Origin: Saccoglossus kowalevskii
Taxonomy: Eukaryota; Hemichordata; Enteropneusta; Harrimaniidae
DNA length: 31,561 nucleotides
Assembly (NCBI RefSeq): GCF_000003605.2
Contig: NW_003137333.1
Coordinates: forward strand, 146,224-177,784
Direction of reading: 5' to 3'
Shown here piece after piece: positions 9,776 through 20,277 of this stretch. The translations under genes and the position numbers were made by a program. Numbering within the stretch: the first letter of the stretch is position 1; the number at the start of each line of letters is the position of its first letter. The notes beneath the pieces were generated by a model that saw nothing but the letters and a program-made list of their open reading frames with translations, made no database searches and was not told where the DNA came from.

Positions 9776-12023
9776 TTGGGAACAATAATGTCATAACACT
9801 TGCGAAATTTATATCAAGTAAACCAGCATGCTGGATTCCAATAATAATGTCCAGGTTTCCACACTTCTCGAAATTGTGGAGTGTCTCTAAATATTTAAAC
9901 ATGCAAGCCATGAATGGAAACGCGAGTGTTTCATGCTTCAAATAAAAATCGCCATTCAAATCTTGTAATTCTCAATATCAGACACACACAAAGAGCAGCG
10001 AACTTGAAGCAAACAAGGTATATCAGGAGTTGGGTTGTCATACGTACGTATTGAGCATCTAATGACCCAGTTCTATTAGGTCACTGAACTTGATAATACC
10101 TTTACAGCGGTCACAATATTTATACAAGCTCAACACCCAATACCGAGCAATTTGGCAACATATACTTTAGTGACAGTTATATGTACAATACAGATACATA
10201 CCCGCCCTATATGACAGTTAATCAAAACAACGAAGCCGGGTTTCAGATGGGTTCAACTAATCTTTGAGCAAACAGTTATCAATGTTTTATTCATTGTCAT
10301 CGGGCACTTTATTATTTTATGTATACTTATGCTCGCTAATTTAAATCTATTTTGAACATTTTACGAAAATAATAAACCTTGATACCGGTAACATATAATG
10401 GAGGAAAGTTTAGGTATGAATGCAGTTTTTGGTTTTAAAATCATTGCCTAAATCTATAAAATTATTGGCAAAATGGGGGAACGAGGACACTGAATGAGTT
10501 AACCTTCTCGGGAGAAATAGTTTGCAATCGATTACTAAGAAAGTTGGGCTGGCCAGGGCATCGGTTCACGAGATTGTGCAACAATTCCGTCGCATACATT
10601 TTAACAAGAGTAATGACCTCATAAACTACCCTTTTTCACTGTAATGTTGCAATGCATTCAGAATAGTGTTGCAAAACACGATATTTGAAACTGATACATG
10701 ATGACAATAGAGGTGAAACTAAAAGTGAAATATTCCAGGAAAAGATTGTCTGGACGATGCGTGTTCTGGAAAAACCGTCAATGGCAACATTCAATTATAC
10801 AGGAAACTGAGAATACAAGCTCAACCATTATGTTCGCACTACAACAATGTTTTTTGTACCTTGAAAGGGAATGGAACAGTCCAACTATGCAATCACGCAT
10901 CAAAGGCATACGGACTTTTGATAGTCTGTTGATAAAGTTCTCAGGAAAGTATTGGGGGGGGGGGGGTTTGCAAAGCCCTTCCATAACTTCCTGCCAGGTT
11001 GGGTGTATGCAAGCATTTGCCTGCAGCTATAATATTTAGAGACGTGGATAAAAACAGTAATATTTGTATAAACTTTATTCACCTCAAGTTCCCAGAAGTA
11101 CACAATGCTCAATTTACATATATAAATGAAATACTCGGTATTCAAGAGACACAAGTACATATTTCTATGGGCAATATTTCTCAGAAAAATAAATTAACGA
11201 GTTTTTCTTAAACTATGGTGTCATCACAGCTAACATGTTCAAGATGCATGGTTTTCAAGAAATCACCTTTTAACCCTTGAAGCTTTAATTTGATAAATAT
11301 TACGTAGGTTTTAGGTGAGAAAGGCGACAGGCATTGAAACAGTTAAGCTACAAAATACATCTCATTTGATCACTCCCCATCCGACTGTTCTGCATTAAAG
11401 ATCCCTGAATATATACATCTCCAAATCTGAACAAAATATGATACAAAGTTGTCAGGATGTACTTCACTGCTATCTTACAAGAGCTTGATATTCATGAGCA
11501 ACAATTGGTAGTTTTATTTCTGAAGAAATAATTTAATCTTATAAAACAAAAGTTCATCCATCAATAATAACTGTTGATCAATTTCGAATTGGTTGCTGAT
11601 CATGAAAAGGGTAGGAGTACATATCCTTGCCTGCGATTCATATTACTTTCACTCAAATGTTTGTCACTGCTGGTGGACTTGTCCTTGACCATGAATACTT
11701 TGCTTTATATGCACGTTTGTGATATTAGAGCATGACCATCTTATCATCAAGACACTACATGCCATTTTTGGAACAATTTATTTTGAAATGGCCGTGGCTC
11801 AGTTAGGCATGTCTGCATAGTGGTGATGCACCTTGGCATGTATGAATTTAGTTTTGCGCAACTACATGTTCATAACATGCGTTTATTTTACAGTTATTAC
11901 TAGGTGATTGCAAAGTTTTAATTTAAAAGTTCACTTGTGTCTGTACATAGAAATTACACTCAAATTTTCTGTGATCTGTAGAAACCTCGCACTGACCCAT
12001 GTGGCGCAAGGGCTTTGAATTAT
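9776..12023. other. Gene-poor interval after the carboxypeptidase
   Basis: AT-rich with several AATAAA sites. The only items of note are a decayed transposase-like helix at 10498-10644 and a G11-13 homopolymer around 10956-10967 that may be a sequencing weak point. Confidence 0.6.
10498..10644 (+). pseudogene. Possible relic of a transposase helix-turn-helix
   Basis: 49-codon open segment bounded by stops, with SITKKVGLARASVHEIVQ in the middle. The pattern K-K-V-G-x-A-R-A-S-V-x-x-I-V resembles the second helix-turn-helix of Tc1/mariner and related transposases, and the preceding LLGRNSLQ fits the loop before it. There is no start codon, no catalytic part and no terminal repeat in view, so it would be a fragment. 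Recognition is by eye only and chance cannot be ruled out. Confidence 0.3.
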
Positions 12024-12236
12024 TCACAGTTCACGAGCAATCTTATCCAAGGGAATCATAAAATCAAATTTAGAAGCCCTTTCATAATAGGGCGACCTTG
12101 AGTGATAACAATGGCAACTACGTTTGGTTTGGTGATGAGACGCCAAGTCCAGTGTTTTAGTATTTTCCGATTTGTGCCCAAACCAACCGATTTCATCATT
12201 TTGTTCATAATCAATTGGGGGTGGTTCTACATACAA
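12024..12236 (-). CDS. Unrecognised short coding-like segment
   Basis: Minus-strand open frame of about 70 codons, open a further 8 codons upstream until a TGA. Begins about YVEPPPIDYEQNDEIGWFG and ends DFMIPLDKIAREL before TGA. The balanced, hydrophilic composition is unlike the AT-driven shadow frames nearby. No ATG lies near its beginning, so it would be a 3' exon or a decayed fragment; the sequence upstream offers only poor acceptors (gatttag, gttag). Two CCAAT boxes in opposite orientation lie about 170-200 bp upstream (12400-12407, 12425-12433). Family not recognised. Confidence 0.25.
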   Translation of the reverse strand: MYVEPPPIDYEQNDEIGWFGHKSENTKTLDLASHHQTKRSCHCYHSRSPYYERASKFDFMIPLDKIAREL

Positions 12237-12399
12237 TACAAATGCAACTTTATAACTAACTCATCTACCTAAATCAGATGCGTTAAACAGGTTAGGAGAC
12301 TGGACAGCACGTTCTGTTCAAAGTGGTTAAAGAATACTGCTTATTCCAGTTGAGCATATATGTAAGGCAGACAAAAATGGGCAACAAACAAGCTGCTCC

Positions 12400-12433
12400 G
12401 ATTGGTTGACTGTAAAGGCTCTGTAGCCAATCA
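12400..12433. promoter_or_regulatory. Pair of opposed CCAAT boxes
   Basis: GATTGGTT at 12400 and AGCCAATCA at 12425 both match the NF-Y consensus and face opposite ways, 25 bp apart. There is no TATA box or clear transcript start nearby; the function is inferred from the motif alone. Confidence 0.25.
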
Positions 12434-12439
12434 GGCACA

Positions 12440-13823
12440 ATCTTGCAAGTAGCTTTGTATACACTTGTTTATTTTGCTGCAAATAGGGTTCATACATGTA
12501 CTAGTTTCTGTTACACCATATGGCATGTACAGCAAAATGCCAATATGAATGTTGGCATTTTGTTTTTAGATCATATATAAATTTATATCAGATTTTCATA
12601 TATACAGTACCATCACAGTACAAGCCTCTCATATTTTATTACACCACAAACTGATGGTAATCCCAAACTTGCAAGATGAACAATTTCCAGTTTATCTACT
12701 AAATCATAACGTTAATACAAGTATGAACACCTCGCACAACCTTGTGATCTAATCACAACTGAAATATGGCTTATTTGTGACCTAAACATAACTGAATTAG
12801 AGGGATTTAAGCATGGGCAGGATTTTAAACGAAGACAACTGCAGGAATATACTTACAGATTTCAGAACATTCCCAGAGTAATATGGAACTTTTATCCAGT
12901 ACAAAGTTTCCATGGGCCTAAAATATCTAGATTAAAATACACAATCCAATTCATGCACAGGGTTGTACTAAATTAATGTAATTCTAACTTTTAAAAGGTT
13001 GTATGGAAGACTAATCAAAATGACTCAATATATTGTAAACTGCTTTAATTTTTGCCACAAATTTTGTAATGAATTTTGTCAGTCTGCAAAATTTTATGGC
13101 AGTGAACATTTTAGTTGGCTCTTAAGAGCGTAACTGCCGTACAAAATGTCTATTAAGTCTTTCTTAAAATCATCAAAATGTGAAAAGTACGTGGGCAAAA
13201 TTTAAATGGTACATTGTACTTTACTGGAGATGTAGATGTAAATGGCTGCAGAGATCTTTTTGAGTGTGCCATTTCATTTTCTTATTACTGCGTCCCATAA
13301 TTCCAAAGTTGTACAGATCAGTGGACGCAATGAGAGAATGGAACATAATTTTACAAGCAAAAACAAGTGTTGTAGCTCTTTTAATCTCAATAAGATCTCA
13401 GTCATCCTTTACGTTAAAGGTCAATTAGACCAACATGTTTTGCAGCAGATAATGGAATATTTACTTCACACCCATATGTCCTTGCAAGTTATTTGGTGAT
13501 AACAGGAATCCAATTTGCTCCATTAGAAGCATAAAGCACATCACCAAGCATTTATTGTATAATACGGTATTGTGTACACATCTCCAACATTTCAAGTAGT
13601 TTATGGAGGTTTCAAAAGTATCGCCTACTAGCATGTAAATACAAATATGATAATGTTAAGATTCACTAATAAAAGAAGCTGTCCCATCTTTAGTATGTTA
13701 TACTGTAAAAATAAAAAGTTAATAGGACTTTAATCGAATGAAGATGTAAAATACATGATTGAATATTCGGTGATGTGAATATTTTTTTTCTTATTGAGCA
13801 CCTACCACATTGTTCTCCTGTAA
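12440..13823. other. Gene-poor AT-rich interval up to the gap
   Basis: No gene, array or foldback recognised. Open frames such as the one at 13242 have no splice or homology support. Confidence 0.6.
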
Positions 13824-13938
13824 NNNNNNNNNNNNNNNNNNNNNNNNNNNNNNNNNNNNNNNNNNNNNNNNNNTTGAATATTCGGTGATGTGAATATTTT
13901 TTTTCTTATTGAGCACCTACCACATTGTTCTCCTGTAA
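13759..13938. other. 50-N scaffold gap flanked by an identical 65-bp sequence
   Basis: N at 13824-13873. The 65 bases before the gap (13759-13823) are identical to the 65 bases after it (13874-13938), including the T8 run. This is what an unmerged contig overlap looks like; the 50 Ns are probably a placeholder and the true sequence about 115 bp shorter. Confidence 0.9.
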
Positions 13939-14155
13939 GCACAGATGCTTGGATGAATCCCATCAAAATCTGTCAGTCATCTTAAATATGATCAATACTT
14001 TAGGAATCAAAATGGATTGAATTAGCCAAACATACACTAAAATATTGAAGCCTCAGACTGTTTATTCAATGCATGTTTGGGTTACGAATGAGTTCGTCAT
14101 GGTTTGCAGCTCCATGGTTATGTTGACAATATATTCATGGACTCTTATGTTGCAG

Positions 14156-14232
14156 GTCCAACAGTGTGGCAGAATGGTAAAAACGGGAAAGTACATTACG
14201 AACTAACTGCTCAAGATAACTGGTTTGGATAA
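14156..14232 (+). CDS. Candidate terminal exon, unrecognised
   Basis: Follows the acceptor actcttatgttgcag. Reads two bases of a split codon, then 24 codons (PTVWQNGKNGKVHYELTAQ at the start, ending in DNWFG) and TAA. Tryptophan and charged residues in a short AT-rich interval suggest real coding. As a phase-1 acceptor it could splice from carboxypeptidase exons i or j, giving an alternative C-terminus without the catalytic His, or it could end a separate gene with no other exon found. No family recognised. Confidence 0.3.
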
Positions 14233-14855
14233 CAAAAATACTATGACAATTTCTATCTAGTAAATTACCTGTGATGCTAGACTACAGCCTAATAATTATT
14301 CAACAGGAACTTTGACACAATATTTCTTCTTTATTATGAGTTCCTTTCCTAAAATGTGATGTTTGCTCTGTGAGCACTGAGAATCAACATTTCCAAGAAT
14401 TCTTAGCAATTTGCATCATTGTACATCTTTGCATAGATGTTACATGAAGGCATTATAAATGCCAGTTTTTTTACTAATATTTGACAGAGTTGAACCTACA
14501 GTGCAAGGGTCCATGTAATATCCTGATCACCAAATATGACCTTGGAGGTGCGAAATGAGAATGATTTTGCATTATCGGATGTCTGGATAGTCTACATAAG
14601 AGACTTATTATTTCTATAAACCTGTGCAAGGTTTTTATGACATAGAAATTAGCCACGATTTGAAAAATTAAGATCAAGTACTGCAACAAAGAAAACCATG
14701 TACCTAATCAGTTGGCAAAAAAAAAGTGATTGGGACCCACCCTCCCACCTTGCATTTTACCTCTCACCGAAATATAGTGCCTGAATAATATGCCACAAAT
14801 ATTGCTGGTGCTATTTTGAAAGCCATTTAGAATCCACAAATATATCTGGTGCACT

Positions 14856-14913
14856 TTCACCAAACGTGGTTTGGGGACGAAGTCCAACAGCAGTAAAATT
14901 GCTGCGAAAGCAC
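14856..14913. repeat. Multi-stem foldback repeat, copy 1
   Basis: TTCACCAAAC, then GGTTTGGGGAC, GTCCAACAGCA and TGCTGCGAAAGCA. Possible stems: CCAAAC with GTTTGG (2-nt loop), GGAC with GTCC (3-nt loop), CAGCA with TGCTG, and outer CTTTC with GAAAG. Related to copies at 18070 and 18735. Confidence 0.7.
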
Positions 14914-15867
14914 ACCTGAAAGTAAAGAAAAGGACAAGCACTTGCCGTTCCTGGTAAACTACGAGTATCAAACTATTCAGCCGTTCAGGCATCTGTAAAG
15001 AGGTAATATTGATTTCATTCAGCATCACATTTAAACTTCATTTTAAGTTAACTTTATTTTATTTAGCGTATTCATCAGATATAAGTCATCATGCATTGAT
15101 TTGTTTGACGGTTATATCAATATTTTGAAAGTTATTCAAATGAGGGGAATTGAGTAAAATGTATCATTTCTCTCACACAATGTTGCAACAAGTCATGCTG
15201 TGCATAGTAAAGACATGGTAACCAAATATCACAGAAAACTACTGTTGCCGCTTGACATCATTCATAATGCATGCATCCACATATACGCACTTTATCTGGG
15301 TAATATTCATAAATAACAATTATCTGCTGACACTTCCCAAGACAAAATCAAATGACAGACACTACTGGACACGAATAAATCAAGCATAATGCAAGGCAAA
15401 TTTGACACTTCTGTTGTCAGCTGTATGTTGAATTGGAAAGGGAATTTGTTGCTGCAACATGCCAAGAAATGATCAATAACAGAATGGAGCAATTACATGA
15501 ATTAGATAATATGCACTGAATCAATCAAAAATTAGATCCCACTACAGGACATACTGTATAGAGCACAATTATATGCCAATTTTTTGCTTATTTCAACTGA
15601 ATGCGTTTAAATTGAAACCTGACAAATATACAAAGTTAATAGAATGTATTGTTTCCTTCACAAACTAGTTAATTTAAAACCTAGTGAATATTTCTGCAAC
15701 AAATCGAAAGAAATTAAACTTAGTGAACATCTCCCCATTCTGCAGTATCTACCAAGTTAATTGTGACATGACGAGTGGGGCTAGAGATAGACGAAGAACG
15801 TAAACTTGTTATTTTTGTGCAAGGGAATAAAAAAATGATTTATTTATAAAGGATATATAATATCACT

Positions 15868-15890
15868 TTCATTCATTCATTCATTCATTC
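15868..15890 (+). repeat. CATT microsatellite
   Basis: About five tandem CATT units, ordinary short tandem repeat. Confidence 0.85.
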
Positions 15891-16680
15891 TAAGATCAAA
15901 CAAAATAAATTATGCAGTTCTGATGCATTCAAAAATGCAGTCATTTTTTTCACTCCAAGATTTGTTCAGTTCATGTAAGATCTACTGTGTACAAAATTTG
16001 CTTTTCATCAACAAGGTTGAAATAAAACATACATCATCAATCTTCACAATTTCATCAGATGGTTAAACTTCTTGAGTTGGATTTTCAGAATCACATTGTT
16101 CTTTTGGTTTGACCTTGACACTTTCAAATGTGCATTTCAGTATTCACCCAGACATTTTTGTTTTAAGATGCATTCCCACTTTGTATGATCTGCAGAAAAC
16201 CTTATCAACCCCTGGAAACATTTTGACTGGCTCTTATCCAACAAAATATTAAACTTAATTAGAAGAACCTTCTGTATTATGGGTACATGCTAATGGTCTA
16301 CAATAATTACAACAAATTAATGATTGATTTGGTTATTAGACATCAAGAACTATCAAGTGCAGGGGTTGCTTCAGTGTTGCAATATTTTGCTTTTTACATG
16401 GATCACAATAATCAGAAGTAGGTGTTCTGCATACAATACAAAAAAGAAATACAATTTCTTTCAGTTCTGATAAGCAATTATAAAATGGTGTAAATTTGGT
16501 TGAACATGAAAATTATAGAAACATCTTTTTAGTTACAGCAGAATTTTGGAGGCAAATTTTAGTGACACTGATACCACTAATTTCACAAAGATCAAAATTT
16601 CATTTCTCATGGGATTTATTGTTTGATTAATAATGCATAATTGAAATTTATTTCCAATTTGATAGACTATTTTTTAACAG

Positions 16681-16826
16681 AATCAAGACAGACATTAAAT
16701 ACTACAGGAGTAGCAAGGGCTACACCCTACCTCAATTCGAAGAACTTGGCACTTGATTTATACAAACTCTTCAGAAACCTGGGAAAAGACAACATAGCTG
16801 AACCTAAGTGGATTTCACTTATTTAA
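16681..16826 (+). CDS. Candidate terminal exon, unrecognised
   Basis: A strong acceptor (gactattttttaacag) is followed at once by an open frame: split codon, then SRQTLNTTGVARATPYLN, a segment with LALDLYKLFRNLG, and KWISLI before TAA (48 codons). The boundary between polypyrimidine tract and open frame, and the helix-like amphipathic stretch, argue for a real last exon in phase 1. No donor that would join it to an upstream exon was found, and I do not recognise the family. It could be a relic. Confidence 0.33.
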
Positions 16827-17451
16827 AGCTACAATATTCCATGGGAAAATGTTGGTGCATCACATTTTGCACTTTTTATGCATTATTTCAATATTTTTTT
16901 TTAATTTTGTACCAAAGTAGGGAAAGAATTGTCATTCTAAAAAATTGAATTAATTTTTGTAGATGCAAAAATTTCTCATGAACAGTTATTTTAATAATGC
17001 AATAATAATATGCCTCAATGAAAATTTCTTAGTTATTTTAACACATTAACGAAAAGATCATAAATATTGTTGTTGGACAGCTAAGCAATGACTAACATTT
17101 TGGACGGTGAATTTTTTACAGTCCTGTATGTGACAGACTGCAGATAATGGTGTAGCAAGACCAGGAATTGTTTTGTGTCTAGAGGCAAATTTTTCACATG
17201 AATTTGAATCTACTACATGGCAATGCAATGGGAATTACTGTGGCTGCTATAAAGAACTGTCTAGCAATATTGCAATGCCAGCTACATTGCTGTTTTGGTA
17301 TAGAGTGTTTGAAAAAATGTTACCATAACATTGCAACTAAGTCATTGTCTCCACAGACTGTGACGCCTTCTATATTGCTAAATTTTTAGTTATTGAGTCG
17401 CCACTAAAAAGAATCAAATGCTTAGAGCCATTTTTTTATAAAATAATTTAG

Positions 17452-17530
17452 GCAATCAAAAAGAATATTGACATGACAGATATCTATCTGAACAGTGACT
17501 TATTGCGTGTGTGGTGCAAGAACAGCAGAG
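17452..17530 (+). CDS. Candidate internal exon, unrecognised
   Basis: Acceptor aaataatttag, then 26 codons and one base (AIKKNIDMTDIYLNSDLLRV, WCKNSR) and a consensus donor gtaagc. Phase 0 to phase 1. It pairs in frame with the short segment at 17606-17640 across a 75-nt intron. The mix of charged residues, Trp and Cys looks coding. The gene it belongs to is not identified. Confidence 0.35.
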
Positions 17531-17605
17531 GTAAGCAAGACTATGGCCACTGTGCAACAATATGTCAATGACGATTTGTCTTCAATTCGCTGCATCATGT
17601 CACAG

Positions 17606-17640
17606 GTGTTGGTTGCCACAATGTTTTGAATAGAAAATAA
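17606..17640 (+). CDS. Candidate last exon following 17452-17530
   Basis: Acceptor gcatcatgtcacag, then GT completing a Gly codon, VGCHNVLNRK and TAA. Together with the previous segment it would end a protein in a Cys-containing tail. The support is only matching phase and splice signals. Confidence 0.3.
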
Positions 17641-18069
17641 AAGTTACACGATAGTCAGTAAACTAACATTCTAGTACCAACATTCTAGTACTTTCAACTT
17701 TGTTTCCGAAAACTGAAATCATACTTGTGACAATGCGTTTTGGATCAAATTGAATGGCTGGAAAACAAATCAAATTAATTATACTTGTTCAGTACTCAGT
17801 ATTTATTTTAGCATTTTTCCCCATTTGTATCACTACAAGCCAATATATGCTTACTGAACCGCACTACATTGAACACAACTTTGATGCTTAGCTGGCCACA
17901 TTGCATTAATACAAGATGGTTCTTTATGGCAACCTTAGTAAGATGGGGGTTTTACATTAGGAATGATGGTATTACACCATCACAAGAAAACATACAAGTC
18001 ATAGAACATTCAATTTGACAGGGATGTTTGCACTGTCATTTATGCTGCTTCGAAATTGTGTTAGCAGGC

Positions 18070-18144
18070 TTCACCAACTTCTCCCATGCGAGCAGTTGGG
18101 GACCCTTGCTGGGCCCAACAGCATGAAATAATGCTGTGAAAGCA
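18070..18144. repeat. Multi-stem foldback repeat, copy 2
   Basis: TTCACCAAC, GTTGGGGACCC, GGGCCCAACAGCAT and ATGCTGTGAAAGC. Stems: CCAAC with GTTGG (16-nt loop), GGACCC with GGGCCC (one mismatch), ACAGCAT with ATGCTGT (perfect 7 bp), outer GCTTC with GAAAGC (one bulge). Confidence 0.7.
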
Positions 18145-18734
18145 GATATTGATTTGTGAAGAATGTAACTTTATTTCACACTTGCCTTAACTGTCACAGT
18201 AAAGATGAACAAACACTGAAAAATTAACAATAGCTGGAGATACAAAAAGAAACTTGGGAATTGATAATTATTGATATAGAACTCTAATATTCATTGTGGT
18301 GACATGAAATAAACATTTCACGTCAGTAGTGATGTTATACTTCAGACTAATCATACCCCATTTGTCTTTATTTTGATCATAGACAACTTGTCATTTACGT
18401 AAGCACAAGTGCTACTAAATAAAGCGAATACAGTATATGAATAACTTCAACACCTGGTAGAAAAGATGCACATTGTACGATACAATAGTGTCATTTACGA
18501 CGTGTTTTACCAGAGCATTTCGAATGTACTCTGCCAAGATTTTTTACTGCATGTCACCACAATGTACATTCTTGTAATATATATTAATCTCATTCTGAAT
18601 TTGTTTTTTCACAAGTCACCAGTACACAAGCTGCAATCGTGCCTAATCAACACATGTTTATGCAGAATAGGGCTCAAAATGTGGGGAAAAATTTATGCTG
18701 ATTTAAACACGTTGCAGCAGGTGTGAGCCAATCT

Positions 18735-18797
18735 TTCACCAAACAAAATGTTGGGGACATCCAGTAAGTCCAACAGCACATGACAGCTGTGAAAACC
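18735..18797. repeat. Multi-stem foldback repeat, copy 3
   Basis: TTCACCAAAC, TGTTGGGGAC, GTCCAACAGC and GCTGTGAAAAC. Stems: CCAA(A)C with GTTGG, GGAC with GTCC (9-nt loop), ACAGC with GCTGT, outer TTTC with GAAA. Confidence 0.7.
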
Positions 18798-19473
18798 GGC
18801 TCTTTCCACTACTAATACTGACCTTCAGGCTCTCTGGTACAACTGTGATGTTTTGCTTCATAATTTACAGTAACAGTTCAATTAAAACAAACAAAAAAGT
18901 ACCTCATTTCTGCTGGGAAATTTCATAATTCATAAAATACATACAATAAAGTTGAGAACACTTAGTTGTCCATCTGAATAGGTCCACCAATTTCCTTTCT
19001 TAGTATCAATGTTTTTCACATGCAAGCAATTAGAGTCTGGTCGCAAAATATGAATTTAAAAACTGCACGGCAGATTATCTTTGAACATGAAATGTGCTCT
19101 TTAACAGATAGAAGTGCAACGTTCACTGAACTACGAGGTGGGAGTGACGGATTGACTTGAACTGCAACACAATTACAATATAACGTACCTAAATCATGAA
19201 CATATGGTCCTTATTACAACTCTGCTGAAGATACTTACTAAACATGATATTTTCGTCAGTTTAACTTACATTCGCTATATCGAGAAAAATATTTTTAAAA
19301 AATGCAGGGGTTCTTGAACATACAAAGGAAATTAATTTCTACTATACACAATGGGCTATCGCTTACATTAATGGACATTGTTTGCCAGAGAGCAAAGAAT
19401 TTTGTCAAACTGATATTTTGATTTGTTGAGTTTTCTAAAAGTAAAAAGAACCCTGTTGAATTATTAACAAAAG

Positions 19474-19491
19474 TATATATATATATATATA
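19474..19491. repeat. TA microsatellite
   Basis: About nine TA units; another short TA run is at 4312-4328. Confidence 0.85.
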
Positions 19492-20158
19492 TGAAAAAAA
19501 GTCACATTTTTTTCCTACGTCCAACCAATTTGAGTCCACTCTGGAGAATGATCAGTTATCAGCTGCAAACCAACTCTTAGGTTGATTTCAAAATTGATTC
19601 TTCCTCACCTGATACGTGCAGGAATCGTACACCGAGTATAGGGGTAAAACAAGATGCAATTAATTTCAATCTTATTTAAAGTTCAACAATACGTGTTACC
19701 AAACACACTGCACACCATTTGTTAATATGGTGCACCAGTTCGCAATCAAAATCATTATTATATTGCAATGATTTACCTTGGCAGTGCTCTGAAGAAAATT
19801 CAGTAATGAAAATCTTCCCATTGCTGACTGTTGAACACAGAAGAGTCTGAGGAGAGCTGTATCATAGTCACATTAAAAAAATAAAACTTGCCTGTTTACC
19901 TGGAGTAGCAATCTTTCATTTTGTTTTTCTCTAACTGAAAATAAGATCTACAATTACGATAATCATTGTAAATGGTCTGATTATTAATATGGAAAAATTC
20001 TCACCGTCGCATGTTCATATCTAAAAGTCCATATTTTACTTAGGCACCTGAACAGGTAAAATCACAATAAAATTGACACTTCCACTCTCAAGACATAAAA
20101 ATTAATTACATTAGAAATTCCAGATAAACGATCCACCTGTTACATCCGAGTTGGTGTC

Positions 20159-20277
20159 CTAGTAACGTACTCCTCCAGACTGCATCATTGGTGGCCTCAT
20201 TGGAGGCGGACCCTGACCACCCTGAAAAGGAGGCGGTCCTGGAAAAGGTGGTCTTTGCATCCTTTGTTGGGGGGCAC
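20159..20277 (-). CDS. Last exon of the Pro/Met/Gln-rich protein
   Basis: 119 nt read in the frame set by the previous exon: QQRMQRPPFPGPPPFQGG, QGPPPMRPPMMQSGGVRY, TAG. The longer open frame through the same DNA (minus, from 20309) is in another frame, ignores the acceptor and is rejected. Confidence 0.75.

Larger units (their letters stand above)
14233..16680. other. Gene-poor interval
   Basis: AT-rich. Holds foldback repeat copy 1 (14856-14913) and a CATT microsatellite at 15868-15890. An isolated acceptor-like cattctgcag at about 15735-15744 opens a 19-codon frame with no donor. Confidence 0.6.
17641..20158. other. Gene-poor interval between convergent genes
   Basis: Holds foldback repeat copies 2 and 3 and a TA microsatellite at 19474-19491. 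The 3' UTR of the minus-strand gene must occupy the right end; TTTATT-type reverse polyA signals occur but none is clearly placed. Confidence 0.6.

Noticed and set aside
10698-11160. Overlapping frames on both strands around the G run
   Set aside because: The frames mirror each other, contain the homopolymer and have no recognisable motif or splice sites.
14708-15028. 106-codon minus-strand frame
   Set aside because: It reads through the foldback repeat copy 1 and an A-rich tract; composition is hydrophobic as expected from AT-rich shadows.
15735-15800. Acceptor cattctgcag followed by YQVNCDMTSG, recalling fibrinogen-like domains
   Set aside because: Only 19 codons before a stop, no donor, and no second fibrinogen motif anywhere near.
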